From contig OZ025270.1 of the NCBI GenBank assembly GCA_964019165.1, positions 13,778,159 to 13,842,158 on the forward strand: a stretch of DNA of 64,000 bases, in the 5' to 3' direction. Numbering within the stretch: the first letter of the stretch is position 1; the number at the start of each line of letters is the position of its first letter. Made by a program: the position numbers and the translations under genes. The notes under the pieces were generated by a model, which saw nothing but the letters and a program-made list of their open reading frames with translations, was not told where the DNA came from and did not search any database. Below are positions 1 to 12,984 of this stretch, piece by piece. The DNA comes from Mastigias papua (taxonomy: Eukaryota > Cnidaria > Scyphozoa > Rhizostomeae > Mastigiidae).

Positions 1-1110
1 AATACGGAGTGAAATTGACTGAAACCCGGCTGGTCTGAGTAGAAAAATTCATTCTCAGTGAAATATGCCAATACCTGATCGAAGACTACTTTTTGGAATA
101 GTCTTGAAGCTACAGGAAGCACAGAAATGGGTATATCGTTCGATCTGTCTTCAGTAGAGCCATCTTTATAAATAGGCGAGACCCTTGCAAATTTTCCAGT
201 TTATCATATTCCAAACATCAAAAATGACATGTATTTTGTTACTTGACTGACTTGGATGAGCAAATGACCCTCATAAGTTTCTAACATCACAACCAAGCTT
301 TTCAGCCATCCCTATATTTTTGGCTGCACCATCAAAAATGACTGTATGGACTAGGCAAAGAGCTCCATGCAGCATTTTTATAGACTTAAGTATGAGATGT
401 GAAAGAGTGTCTGCATATAGTTTGTTAGTTAGGAAATATGCCATTGGAACATGCCATGGCTTCTATAGGCCAGATATCACTATTAAAAGTGAATTTGTGG
501 CTATATTATCAGGGTCCTCTCCTTACATAGAGCCATAGTCAATATTTACAATAAATTGTTAATTTTTTGGATTCCACATAGTTCCTCTTTTAATCAATAA
601 CAATCACATAATTCTCTGGCCATCTTTGGTTAGGTCTGCTATATACAGCAAAGGTTGTTTGAAAAACCCAGGTTCACATCAATTCCTGCAGACCAAGAGC
701 GGATAGTTGAAGGATGTGGAAGAGAAACATACTTTCGCAAAAAACCAGTAGGGCCTGGGGGTGTAGTAATGAAGTGACTGCAAATTCTTTGATCTGATCT
801 GAATAAGAAGATTTTGTGTTATTTTTGATTTCACTTATGAATATTTCAGTAGTCATATGCCCAAATTTATTTGCTATTGTATCACTACTTTCTTCAGCGA
901 ATTTTTGATATTTTCAATTTCTCAAATTAGGTCTTTTATTGTTCTTTCCTTTCTCAATTTTTGTGATGTAAATTTTTAATAACTCTGTTTTTCTGATTGC
1001 CTCCTTAAATATGGAATATGATGCATCAGTATAGTCAGTGCGTAAAAAATATTGACTGTATATGCTTTTCCTGGAGTCCACTGATCTCGTCTTACTGCCA
1101 ACACCCATTT
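1..1110 (-). pseudogene. Degraded P-element/THAP9-like transposase fragment
   Basis: Read on the minus strand in several broken frames, this stretch keeps the order of motifs expected of P-element/THAP9-type transposases. Near 690-760 there is a LPHPSTIRSW-like stretch followed by NPGF. Near 270-345 there is a DGAAKNIGMAEKLGCD block followed by a HVIFDVWNM block, which resembles the DGA..N....LGC and FDPCHM region of the RNase H-like catalytic core. Around 410-480 a KPWHVPMAYFLTNKL-like segment matches the K.P.GYFL strand upstream of it. In-frame stops and frameshifts are frequent, so no protein is made. The remnant runs off the left edge of the window. Family assignment rests on motif recognition by eye; the THAP zinc finger itself is not seen here. 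Confidence 0.6.
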
Positions 1111-2358
1111 CATCAGTAACTCTGGATTTTCAAGTGGAAACTTACAGGAAACTGAAAAAGCCCTTTATACTCCCTAATTATTACCCTGAAACTTTCCACC
1201 TTTATCTTGCTCTCTTGAAATTTCTATTCTGTTGTGCCAAGTTTATTCAGTTCACACTGACACTTGTGTCAACAATACCTACTTGTCTAAATTTTCTCAG
1301 TTTCGGAGAAAGGCTGATCGTTAGCCCATACAAGTGCTAACTTCAGTTTAGCTCGAGCCCTTGCCACCAGTAGGCCAATATGTCATAATAAATACATCGT
1401 GGGCCTAGATAAGTAGCACTGACTGCCAACAGGAAACTAGAAATAAAATATATGTATGATTCAACAAATCCAGATGGTTCAAGGCTCTATAACGTATAGC
1501 ATAGTGCATAATGCTGTTCCTTATGGGTAAGAACTTTTTCATGCAGACTGTGTGGTAGGTGGAGGCCGCCAAATACGATAAGCAATATGAGACCTATGAC
1601 ATCACAGAACTCTTTTAGCGTCTTTTTGAAACTATCTTCCAAGTGAAGAAATAAACTGCTAATTACTTGCGAGAGGAAATCTTTATCGCTACTTTGCTAC
1701 TGCTTCGCCAATGATTCGTATAGTTGTGCGCAGCGCAAGATTTAACTACTTTGGAAAAGAGCAACTTAACCTTGTTGTTCCTGCCCTCTACGTGGTACTA
1801 TCTTGGTTACTCATGCTTGCCTCGTGTCACGTGACCACGCGCGCATTCTAGTCCTAATATTTCTATGGGTCAACCCCATAAATAATCACGTCTGAGACAA
1901 AACACTTAAGAATGGAAGAAAAGGGGTTCTACAGAGAAATCTATATTAGTTAGTCCTGCAAACTAAGAACAAACAATGAATACCCGCACAAACGAAAAAA
2001 ATGAAAAGGTATAACATATATCAGTAATACAGGATGTTCTTCAAAAGTTGAAAAAAGTTAGGAACCATAATTTCAGTTCAGAAATCCAGCAAAATATTTT
2101 ACTCTAATTAGTCAAATATCCTAGAAGTCATAGGACGGACAACACCTCTAAAGCAATACGCAGACTAGATTAGGGATTCAAAGACAGTAAGGGAAGTACT
2201 GCACTACATAACAATGAAACTTTGTAGGCCAAAGACAGATAGGAAAGAGAATTCCAGAGGAAAAATTTGTCCTGAAGCCAGAGAAGAGAATATACGTATA
2301 TGTAGCTTGATAATACATACTGCGAAACAAATTTACATAATTTACAGACATCATATAA
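1111..2358. other. No recognisable gene
   Basis: Open frames here are short and show no family signature. The stretch is AT-rich with a slightly GC-richer patch around 1800-1850 that contains a CACGTG E-box-like hexamer. It could be intergenic DNA, intron, or decayed repeat downstream of the possible exon at 2359-2744. Confidence 0.5.
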
Positions 2359-2744
2359 CTAACATTGATCTTTAACTGGTGTGAATGAATATGTCAAAGA
2401 GTTCGTAGAAGACTTTTTACTATCGGTTTGTAAACCAGTACTCTGCATACCAGTAGCAAGTGGTGAGGGTGGAGCAATAAATTTTGGCTTTACAAACTGG
2501 CAATTGTGACTCTTCCCTTCCGTGAACAATGCTGTTGAGCTACCAACATGAAGAGGGCTAACACCAGGAACTGAAGAAAGGCTCGAAAATGAATAGTCAC
2601 TCCCTGAATCATCATCGAACGACATATTAACGGAATCGAAAGCATGATGCTCGGGAGAGGAACATGTAGACGCACTACTAAGAGAAGTTTGAGTACATAG
2701 CTTCTTTTGCCGTCCAAGAGAAGAATCATCTTCATCGGGGTCGA
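2359..2744 (-). CDS. Possible 3'-terminal coding exon of an unidentified gene
   Basis: The minus strand has an open frame ending in TAG at 2361-2359. Going upstream it stays open to position 2744, just after a pyrimidine-rich run ending CCTAG that looks like a 3' splice acceptor. The deduced C-terminal 127 or so residues are rich in Ser, Thr, Asp and Pro, beginning DPDEDDSSLGRQKK and ending TPVKDQC, with no domain I recognise. Such low-complexity tails are common in animal regulatory or cytoplasmic scaffold proteins, but no function can be assigned. It is the only candidate host coding sequence in the window; a chance ORF cannot be excluded. No clear AATAAA signal was seen just downstream. 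Confidence 0.35.
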
Positions 2745-2798
2745 CTAGGAGGCAAAAATAGACTGTCTAAAGCAGAAATAGTACTCATAAGTACTGAA

Positions 2799-3829
<1,031 letters not shown>

Positions 3830-3839
3830 TAAGACTTTT

Positions 3840-4208
3840 AGATCCCATAGCACCAATAAGGAATATCAATAAATTTTTCTTGATTGTGACTCGTCTGATG
3901 TGGTGTATTTGATGGAATGTAGAGTCTGTGGTGTACAGTATGTGGGTAGTACGTGCACGCCTTTTAGGAATAGGTTTAACAACTATAAGGCGTGCGGTCG
4001 TAAGTTTTATGGTGGTTCTTCGGGGATCCCTCAGGCAGAGTTTTTCTGGCATTTTACCGGAGGAGCGCATGAGGGATTCCTTAAAGATGTGAGTGTTATC
4101 ATTATAGACAGACTTAATGGGAACGGCAGGCAACGCGAAAGTTTCTGGCAATATAAGCTGGAAACTTTTGCGCCCCAGGGCCTTAATATTAAGCAGGTTG
4201 AGGAATAG
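3840..4208 (+). pseudogene. PLE GIY-YIG endonuclease, C-terminal fragment
   Basis: The plus-strand frame reads VVYLMECRVCGVQYVGST, the GIY-YIG strand pair in its Penelope form, then FRNRFNNYKA with the conserved Arg. It continues through an HF...H.GF..DV..IIDRL block and the closing FWQYKLETFAPQGLN signature. This domain is the endonuclease that Penelope-like reverse transcriptases carry at their C-terminus to nick target DNA. A stop codon (KEYQ-stop) interrupts the frame just upstream of the VVYLMEC strand, and everything N-terminal to the linker is missing, so it is a fragment. The assignment to PLE rather than another GIY-YIG family rests on the CGKSRCQ linker and FW..KL.TF.P.GLN ending shared by the copies here. 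Confidence 0.85.
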
Positions 4209-4696
4209 GATGTTTAGTTGGGTATTTCTGTGTTAGTATAGTTTTCTTGTTCTCTTGTCTTACACTCTACTCTACCTACACCTCTTCTGGCTTTCGCGAT
4301 TTATGTTTATTCTGTGTCTTCGGCATTTTGCCTTAGTATAGCTATTTTGCTAGGTGCTACTCAACTTTTTCTTTAGGTTCCATTTTTACTTATTTCCTGC
4401 ATCTGTATGGGATTACAGGCTACATCTCTCCATTCAAACTCTGTCATTTCCTTTCTTTAATACATCTATTGTGTGCTTTGTACTTGCTCTCTATCCTCAG
4501 GGGTAGAGCTCCTATTACTCTTTCTACTTCTATTCTTCTATTGCTCTCTTCTTCTAAGTGCAATTTTTACGCCTCCAGTTAGATGGTGTGAAGTTCGTTA
4601 ATTATTATTCTAAGGTATTGTTTCTATTTATGCGTTTCCTTTGTATTTATTCAATTTTGGTTATGTATATATGTGCGCCCTGTAAAGTAAAGGTAA

Positions 4697-4737
4697 CAAT
4701 TGTCTGATGAAGCTATACGCGAAACGTCAAACAGTTC
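4697..4737 (+). ncRNA. Hammerhead-ribozyme-like motif (PLE P2)
   Basis: CTGATGA at 4704-4710 is followed by an extra A, a GC/GC mini-stem and GAAAC at 4721-4725. Flanking segments AATTGT and ACAGTT could pair as stem I. It lies 3' of the endonuclease remnant, where PLE ribozymes are expected. Confidence 0.5.
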
Positions 4738-4751
4738 TTTTCATTATGAGA

Positions 4752-4928
<177 letters not shown>

Positions 4929-5849
4929 CTCAAATAGCTCCAATCATACAGAAATTTTTAAAGACATAAATAGATCCTCAAGAAAAAATTTCAACTTTTA
5001 AAACGTTTCGGCACAAGCCTTCATCAGTTATAACACTCCTGGTACATACAGCACATACATAACGATAAAAACAAAGGAACAATATCTAATTAACTTACGA
5101 CAATAGAGCACTTTACACAATGAAACAGAACTTACAATGGATAGCACTTGAAATTGAATGGAAGGGAAATTATATTTAGCATAAGAGAAAAGGGTGTTGG
5201 AGAAGCTGATACCTACCCAGTGTATCCCAGTGGGGTAGAAAGAAAGCTATGTGAGAACAAAGTGGGCGTGAAGTAACATAAATTGAAAAGGAAACCCAAC
5301 ATGACCTAGAAAGGACGATATTCAGAGGAGGGAGATATCGTAAAAAATAATATTATAGACAAGCATAACTAAATGAAAGTAGAAACCATGACATAAAATA
5401 AAAAGAGGAGAATAAATAGTGAAGACATAAAGAATAAACCAGCCAACTCAAATAAATAATAATCCTATGCGTCTACTTCCTTAACATTAAGACCCCGGGA
5501 TGTGAAAGTATCCAGCTTATGTTGCCAGAGACTTTCACGTGTCCTATCCCTCCCAACAAGTTTATCAATAACAGTGACACGAATGTCTTTCACGAACCCA
5601 TGATGTCTCTCCTCAGAAAAATGTCTGAAAAAGTCCATCTGATCTGGGGAACTGAAGACCCAGACCGAAACCTACGATAACACGCCTTATAATTATTAAA
5701 CCTAAGCCTAAAAGGGCGAGTTAGTGCTACCTACATACTGAACACCACACACAACACAGTCCAACAAATACACAACACCCGACGAATCACAGTTAACCGA
5801 AAAGTTAATCTTATACTCCTTTCCAGTTGCGTGGGAATAGAAACTATCA
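4929..5849 (-). mobile_element. PLE P3, left arm of a long inverted repeat
   Basis: This arm is the reverse complement of 5896-6664 plus 8269-8440. It holds, on the minus strand, a GIY-YIG endonuclease remnant (about 5470-5845) and a hammerhead-like motif near its outer end. The innermost 24 bp (5826-5849) pair perfectly with 5896-5919, leaving a 46-bp loop. It is a fold-back pair of PLE 3' halves. Confidence 0.8.
4995..5032 (-). ncRNA. Hammerhead-ribozyme-like motif (PLE P3)
   Basis: The minus strand gives CTGATGA (5027-5021), one extra A, a GGC/GCC stem with a TTGT loop, then GAAAC (5009-5005). ATAA before the core can pair in part with TTA after it. The extra A before stem II departs from the textbook core, so activity is uncertain. 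Confidence 0.55.
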
Positions 5850-5863
5850 TTTCAAACAAGTCC

Positions 5864-6275
5864 AGATGTCAAGTGTGTAAATCTATGTCTGAAAGTGATA
5901 GTTTCTATTCCCACGCAACTAGAAAGGAGTATAAGATTAACTTTTCGTTGAACAGTGATTCGTCGGGTGTTGTGTATTTGATTGACTGTGTTGTGTGTGG
6001 TGTTCAGTATGTGGGTAGCACTAACACGCCTTTTAGGCCTAGGGTTAATACATTATAAGGCAAGTTATCGCAAGTTTAGGTCAGGGTCTTCAGTTCCCCA
6101 GATGGACTTTTTCAGACATTTTTCTAAGGAAGGACATCATGGGTTCGTGGAAGACATTCGTGTCACTATAATTGATAGACTTATTAGGAGGGATAGGACA
6201 CGTAAAAGTTTCTGGCAACATAAGCTGGACACTTTCACACCCCGGGGTCTTAATGTTAAGGTGGTAGACGAATAG
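5864..6275 (+). pseudogene. PLE GIY-YIG endonuclease fragment with one frameshift
   Basis: The first frame reads the linker KSRCQVCKSM, then GVVYLIDCVVCGVQYVGST and the R-containing FRPRVN segment, ending at 6058. A one-base shift moves into a frame that continues HYKASYRKF, F.RHF...HHGF, DI.VTIIDRL and ends FWQHKLDTFTPRGLN before a stop at 6275. Together they cover the whole GIY-YIG domain and the zinc linker of a Penelope-like polyprotein. The RT domain is absent. The matching inverted copy lies at 5470-5845. It would have nicked target DNA for retroelement insertion; this copy cannot. Confidence 0.85.
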
Positions 6276-6664
6276 GATTATTATTTATTTGAGTTGGCTG
6301 GTTTATTCTATATGTATTCACTATTTATCCTCCTCTTTTAATTTCATGTTATGGTTTCCATTGTAATTTAGTTATGCTTGTCTATTATATCATTTATGTC
6401 GCACCTTTTCTTACTAAATCTCCCTCTTCTCAATATCGTCCTTTCTAGGCCATATTGGGTTTCCTTTTCAATTTATGTTACTTCACACCCACTTTGTTCT
6501 TGCATGGTTTTCTCTCTACCCCGCTGGGACGGTAGGTATCAGCTTCTCCAACGCCCTTTTCTCTTATGCCAAATATAATGTCCCTTCCATTCAATTTCAA
6601 GTGCTATCCATTGTAAGTCATGTTTCATTGTGTAAAGTGCTCTACTGTTTTAACGTGTAAGTTA

Positions 6665-8268
6665 CCTCTTACTAGAAATACTTATATTTACCTTGTACAA
6701 GCTATGTTGAAATCAAAACTGATCGTTAGTTTGAGTTTTTTATCGCTATTTTGGCACTGGCGCGCTTCATAAACCCACTTTTTCCAACATTTTTCTGCAC
6801 AAATCAGCGTTTGTTTGAGGACTGGTAACGAGTCGGGTGTGACGTAGAAACCAGAATTGCATCCAAGGAAACACGATAAATAGTGTAGTCAACGATCGCG
6901 AAGTGCTTTGAAGTAGGGAATCATGCCTGAAAGATGCATTGTTGCTGGAGTAAAGATGTGACAAATGGTATCTCTTTGCATCTCATTCCATTTTTCGACG
7001 ATGACCGTCCAGAGGTGAAACGTAGAAGAAGGACATGGGTTGAATTCGTAAACAGAAAGCGTGCAGAATGGCTACCCTATCATGTCAATGTCTTTTTCTT
7101 CATTGAAGATAATACACTAAATAGACTATACATACTTGCAATTGATGTATAGGAAAGTGAGTTGTTGCTTCCTATAGACTGCAGTATTCGTTCAGTGACA
7201 TCCTTCGTTGATCAGTTGCAAACCCGTATCATTATTTATGAACACGAATTGCGTAGAGGAAGGGCTAGGTGTTTTTTAGCTGTTTACTGAATAGAGTTGT
7301 GTTGCGATGAATCCGTGGAGAACAACAGAAGAGGAATGGCCAGATGTGTAATGTCAGGAGTGATGTATGGTGGTGTCCCAGGTGTGTAATTCAAGATTGT
7401 GAGAAGAAAATTGGCATCGAGTATGAAATGGCCTAAGTGTAAAATGTTTACGTTTACTACAGATGTATACTATACTTTTAAAGAAATAAAGTTTGAAAAA
7501 GTATAGGCCTTGAATATGAGGGATTTAAAAGAAGCCTTGCAGTTTTGAAATCAAAAGATCACAAGATCTCAACATTTGTTTCTGACAGACACAAGTCGAT
7601 ATCAAAACATACGAGGGAGGAAGGAAAACAGACCAAGCATTACTCTGATCTGTGGCGCTTAAAGAAAGGCATTTTCACATTGCTATGCTGAACTTATATC
7701 TATTTAAAAAGAGCAGCTACATGATCATAGAGATGAATAAAATTTTCAAAAACATGAAAATATTCCTTCGTTTCGATTTTGCTTCTTTGCTCGATAATCG
7801 GCAACCCAATTTGTGTCCGCAATCGGCTCGTCAGAGTATGGTTCGACCCATTCGCATCCATCCCCGTGCTGATCAATTCTGTCATTAGAAGTAGACAATT
7901 CTTCATTTTCCTCCTCATAATTGGAAGAAGAGCTGCTTTGGGAGCAGTCTTTTGATGACCCAGACTCATCAGATTCTATTCTGTACCCAACAGTCATGAG
8001 GCACCAATAGGGCACCAATAGCCAAAAACAAAGCACACGAAGTAAGAAGGGAGTCAGCGGCCAAGGTCTATCCTCGTTCTGGTTTCTACGTCACAGCTCC
8101 TGCGCATTCTTTGCACGCGGGCGGCAATATTGTGGAAAAAGGGTGCTTTTTCGGAGGCACGTTACCTCGTTTTATTAACAAAAAGTTGAATTTTTTGCGT
8201 TGTATCCGAAATGGGGAGGTCAAGAACCCCTTTTTATCTCAACTTCGCTGTTGAGGTACATTGCACTT
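6665..8268. mobile_element. 1.6-kb insertion with 7-bp target duplication and THAP-like remnant
   Basis: The PLE arm is split here. TAAGTTA occurs at 6658-6664 and again at 8269-8275, and the mirror arm at 5090-5100 shows one uninterrupted copy, so 6665-8268 was inserted. Inside, GTGACGTAGAAACCAGAA (6838-6855) recurs in inverted orientation at about 8079-8096, with looser inverted similarity outward, suggesting long imperfect terminal inverted repeats. A THAP-like zinc-finger remnant lies near the left end. A DNA transposon of a THAP-bearing family (P-like or Kolobok-like) is the likeliest identity; no catalytic domain is recognisable. Confidence 0.55.
6923..7090 (+). pseudogene. THAP-domain remnant
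   Basis: Combining two frames, the plus strand reads MPERCIVAG then CWSKDVTNGISLHLIPFF and RTWVEFVNRKRAEW. This matches the THAP zinc-finger pattern: paired N-terminal cysteines, a G.SLH.FP block, then W with a basic helix. THAP domains bind DNA and occur in P-element-type transposases and host regulators. The C-terminal cysteine-histidine pair and the AVPTIF-type box are not recognisable, and a stop and frameshift break the domain. It lies within the 6665-8268 insertion. A second acidic, Ser-rich minus-strand frame at 7746-8036 inside the same insertion has no recognisable family. Confidence 0.5.
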
Positions 8269-8333
8269 TAAGTTAACTAGATATTGTTCCTTTGTTTTTA
8301 TCGTTATGTATGTGCTGTATGTACCAGGAATGT

Positions 8334-8368
8334 TATAACTGATGAAGGCTAGTGCCGATACGTTTTAA
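8334..8368 (+). ncRNA. Degenerate hammerhead-like motif (PLE P4)
   Basis: CTGATGA at 8339-8345, an extra A and a GGC/GCC hairpin are kept, but the second box is GATAC instead of GAAAC. It is probably inactive. It mirrors the motif at 4995-5032. Confidence 0.5.
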
Positions 8369-8440
8369 AAGTTGAAATTTTTTCTTGTGGGTCTATTTAT
8401 GTCTTTAAAAATTTCTTTATCACTGGAGCTACTTGAGTGT

Positions 8441-8459
8441 ATATATATATATATATATA
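8441..8459. repeat. Short (TA)n tract
   Basis: Nineteen bases of TA repeat at the outer end of the P4 arm. Confidence 0.9.
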
Positions 8460-8786
<327 letters not shown>

Positions 8787-8848
8787 GTCAAAGCCGCACT
8801 AACTTAGTATATAAATAAAACATAGAGAATTCAAAAATATACTTTCTT

Positions 8849-8890
8849 CTGTTGTAAACGTTTCGATATATTATCTTCATCAGTACTAAC
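8849..8890 (-). ncRNA. Hammerhead-ribozyme-like motif, left end of P6
   Basis: Minus strand: CTGATGA (8883-8877), extra A, GAT/ATC mini-stem, GAAAC (8864-8860), then ACGT as a minimal stem III. GTA before the first box pairs with TAC after the presumed cleavage base T, giving a short stem I. Confidence 0.55.
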
Positions 8891-9202
8891 ATTACAATGA
8901 TACGGGGCCTACTTAAATTTCCTACATAACAATGGGGTGACAATAGGTGTTACCCAAGGGGATCCTGCTTATTAACAATTGTTCCAGTGGTAGAGCGTAA
9001 TTCAGGGGAGGGCCAAAGCTGTGAAGAAAGAAACAATAGAGTGACAAGGTGTAGACAAATGCCATATAAGAAGTGTAAATTGAATGCTAGACAAAGACAT
9101 AGGTGGGAAATACTGGAGAGTTGAAAACAATAGGCAGACACTACTAAGAAACCAGGCATTCTAAAAGAGAAGTTAAGAGTCTACAAATCTGACGTTAAGT
9201 CC

Positions 9203-9739
9203 TTATGGTGCAAAACTACCTAGCTTAAACTGCCAAAACCCTTCTCTATGTCTAGACTCCCCAAAAACTCTGTCTATGATCTGAAAACTAACGTCCTCCA
9301 TAAAACCGTGATGATTAGCTTCAGTAAAATGTCTAAAAAAATCTGCCTGTGTGACTACTTCTCCCTTAGAATACCTCCTGCTAGCTGACTTGTAATTATT
9401 AAATCTAACCCTAAATGACGTAAAAGTACTACCTACATACTGCTTCCCACAAACTTTACAACCTAATAAATATACTACCCCTGACGAATCACATGTATAT
9501 CTACTGCTAATTTTAAACTCACTTCCAGAGACATTTGATCTAAAACTGTTACCCTCAGACATGAACCTACAAAGCTGACATCTCGATTTACCGCATCTAA
9601 AACAACCCTTATCTGATTTTATCTGCAGCTTTGGAAGCTTGGCCCTAACTAAACTATCCTTAAGGTTGGGGGCATGTCTGAATACCACAAGAGGCTCATG
9701 TCGAAACACGCTCTTGTGTTCCTCAGACGCCTCCAACAT
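9203..9739 (-). pseudogene. PLE zinc linker and GIY-YIG endonuclease (178 aa open frame)
   Basis: This is the best-preserved PLE coding piece in the window. In order it has a VVFRHAPNLKDSLVRAKLP segment (the end of the RT-side linker), FRCGKSRCQLCRFM (zinc-binding linker, residues about 47-60), GVVYLLGCKVCGKQYVGST (GIY-YIG strands, about 87-105), FRVRFNNYK with the catalytic-type Arg, FFRHF..ANHHGF and VSFQIIDRVFGESRHREGFW. A stop follows FAP where other copies continue with GLN, so even this domain lost its last residues. The reverse transcriptase upstream is missing. It would act at DNA targets during retroelement insertion; this copy alone cannot retrotranspose. Confidence 0.85.
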
Positions 9740-9802
9740 GTTCTGAAGTCACTCACCCCATTGTTATGTAGGAAATTTAAGTAGGCCCCGTATCATTGTA
9801 AT

Positions 9803-9844
9803 GTTAGTACTGATGAAGATAATATATCGAAACGTTTACAACAG
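9803..9844 (+). ncRNA. Hammerhead-ribozyme-like motif, right end of P6
   Basis: CTGATGA (9810-9816), an extra A, GAT/ATC hairpin, GAAAC (9829-9833), then ACGT, T and TAC, which pairs with GTA before the core. It is the mirror image of the motif at 8849-8890. Confidence 0.55.
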
Positions 9845-9859
9845 AAGAAAGTATATTTT

Positions 9860-10920
<1,061 letters not shown>

Positions 10921-11599
10921 CTTTTTTGTACTACACAGCTATCAACACAAACATTCACAAGAAACAATGATGTACAACATATATGTACTATACTTCAATT
11001 CGTTGTTGATCGATGTTGTAGTGTTTCACTATCAAATTTACAAGGAATAGTGTTATGAGATGATATATTCATTCACATTTGTGCCCATATGATGTTGTTT
11101 GATAATTTATAGAACTCTTTGCAGTTTGATAATGGAAAATAGAACAATGTGGCAGGTTAGTTAATAACTGTGAAGGGTCCTCCAGTCTGACTATCAGGGA
11201 AAAGGGAAAGTGTGTAAGAAAAGGACAAGAAACACTGATGTAAACCATATTGATAAAAGTAGGCAAATTAAATCTACAAATGTCAAGTATATAAAAGCAA
11301 CAATAAACCTTCGAAAAGGAGTACAGACTTACTTTTTCGCTTTGATAGAAACGCACTTGGTCTCAAACCATTTGGGCTGAGGCTTCTTCTATTAAAAATA
11401 AGAAAGCACTATTGAAAGAGCAGGCAAGCATATTAGTAACATCGTCAAACAATCCCATATAAAACCTATTATTCCACTATAGGTTTAGATAATGAACAAG
11501 TGCATGATCATCTAAACACAAGTAACAGAATGCTAAAAACCCGGTCACTCAATTCATACTATTGCGGTCAAGATAATCCTTCCCGAAAATCAACAAGGT
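10921..11599. other. No recognisable gene; possible 5' leader of the next element
   Basis: No convincing coding signal. The 95-codon minus-strand frame at 11069-11356 has no family features. The last 100 bp may be the untranslated leader of the LINE beginning at about 11600. Confidence 0.4.
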
Positions 11600-11617
11600 A
11601 ACAGCAGTCTGTTCAAG

Positions 11618-12930
11618 ATGACGACAACTATTGATGAAAATATGATATACAAAGCCATAAATGAAATAAGATCAAAGCATAAACGAAGGCCAGACAAGGA
11701 ATGTATTTGGAATCACCTTCTTGTGAAGCATGGCCTAGCCAAGTCATTGACAATCAACTCAATTGATGGTATGATTGAAGAAGGTAAAATATATAATAAA
11801 AAAACAACTGGGGAAGACTCATACTTCATATCAGAGGGAACCAAGTTGGAGGACAAGACAGAAGAATGCTGTATAAGTAACTCACAAAGCATTCAAGCTG
11901 GAGGAATTGAACAAATGGAGAAGACCCTACGTACTTCATCGCTACTGGCATGCCTCATAGTAGCAAAGCCCAGCCTGATAGTGAGAACTCACATTCTCTT
12001 GCAAGCTACCCGTGCTCAATCAACCTAGATGGCTCTGTTATGAAAATGGTAGACAGCATAAATCACTTCAATCAGCTTTTACAAGAAGAACGATCAAATT
12101 CAAGCGCTTTGATAGAGGAAAATCTCGCACTTAAAATACAAAACAAAGAATTAGAAATAACCTTGGAACGCATTCTTGCTAATGACAACGAATTGAAATC
12201 ACAAACATCTAAAATAACCGAAGCAGGAGATAAAAACAAACAAGAAACGGCTGAAAATTTATCAATAATCGAACTTCCGACTGAATTAATTACTGAAGCA
12301 GAAAAAGAAACGGAAGAAAGAATGTTGTCACCTATAAAGGAAACAACACAGCAGAACAACACGTAGCATAACAAAAAGAAAACTAGCTCAACAAGAAAGC
12401 GAGAATTTCACAATAGAAAAAGAGAAGAGCCAGAAGAGAGAATACCCAATTCTAATAGAACTAAAGCGCTGATTGTAGGAGATTCCCAGCTTCGACGTAT
12501 AGATGAGAAGAAACTCTCCAATGATCTCCGTGATGTCAAAATTAATTGCAAACCAGGAATGGAAATCAAACAGGCCGGGAGTGAAGCTGGGGAAAACAAT
12601 AAAAGAATTATTCTAGTCCATGCAGCATCTAATGATGTAAAATTCAGCACACCAGTAAGGACGTAATTCATACACTAAATCAGATTCAAAACAACAACCC
12701 GAATGCACGCATAGCATTCTCTTCAGTGATAAGAAGAAAGAATGACCAAGTCACAAACGCGAAGGTGAGAAAGCTAAATGGATTACTTGAAGAAGACCTA
12801 GCTTTGAACGGATTTGATATCATAGATACCAGCAATATTCAATACAGCAACCTTTGGACAGACGGTCTACAAGTAAACGAAGGGGGGGGGGGGGGGTCAG
12901 AAAGCTTTCAGGTAACTTGAGTAAATATAT
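11618..12930 (+). pseudogene. LINE ORF1: winged-helix-like start, coiled coil, SGNH-esterase-like end
   Basis: The ATG at 11618 opens a frame whose first 70 residues (MIYKAINEIRSKHKRRPDKE ... SYFIS) look like a small winged-helix module. A shift near 11940 leads into a Glu/Lys/Leu-rich coiled-coil segment (SINHFNQLLQEERSNSSALI onward). After a stop at 12366 the sequence continues with KALIVGDSQLRRIDEKKL, matching the GDS block of SGNH hydrolases, then IILVHAASNDV, and finally WTDGLQVNEGG, matching the DGLH.N block (His replaced by Gln). Such esterase domains are known in ORF1 proteins of CR1/L2-like LINEs, which bind RNA. Multiple shifts and stops plus a G homopolymer at 12882-12896 make this a pseudogene. 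Confidence 0.65.
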
Positions 12931-12984
12931 TAAGTATTGCTAGGGGTCATTCAGCTGAGACAAAAATGAAGTGGCAAGTAGCAA

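Larger units (their letters stand above)
5850..8440 (+). mobile_element. PLE P4, right arm of the inverted repeat, interrupted
   Basis: The plus-strand arm holds the GIY-YIG remnant to 6275 and a 3' untranslated region. It is interrupted by a 1,604-bp insertion (6665-8268) and resumes to a degenerate hammerhead motif and a short (TA)n tract at 8441-8459. Confidence 0.8.

Noticed and set aside
11069..11356. 95-codon minus-strand frame
   Set aside because: No family features, no context, and composition expected by chance in AT-rich DNA.
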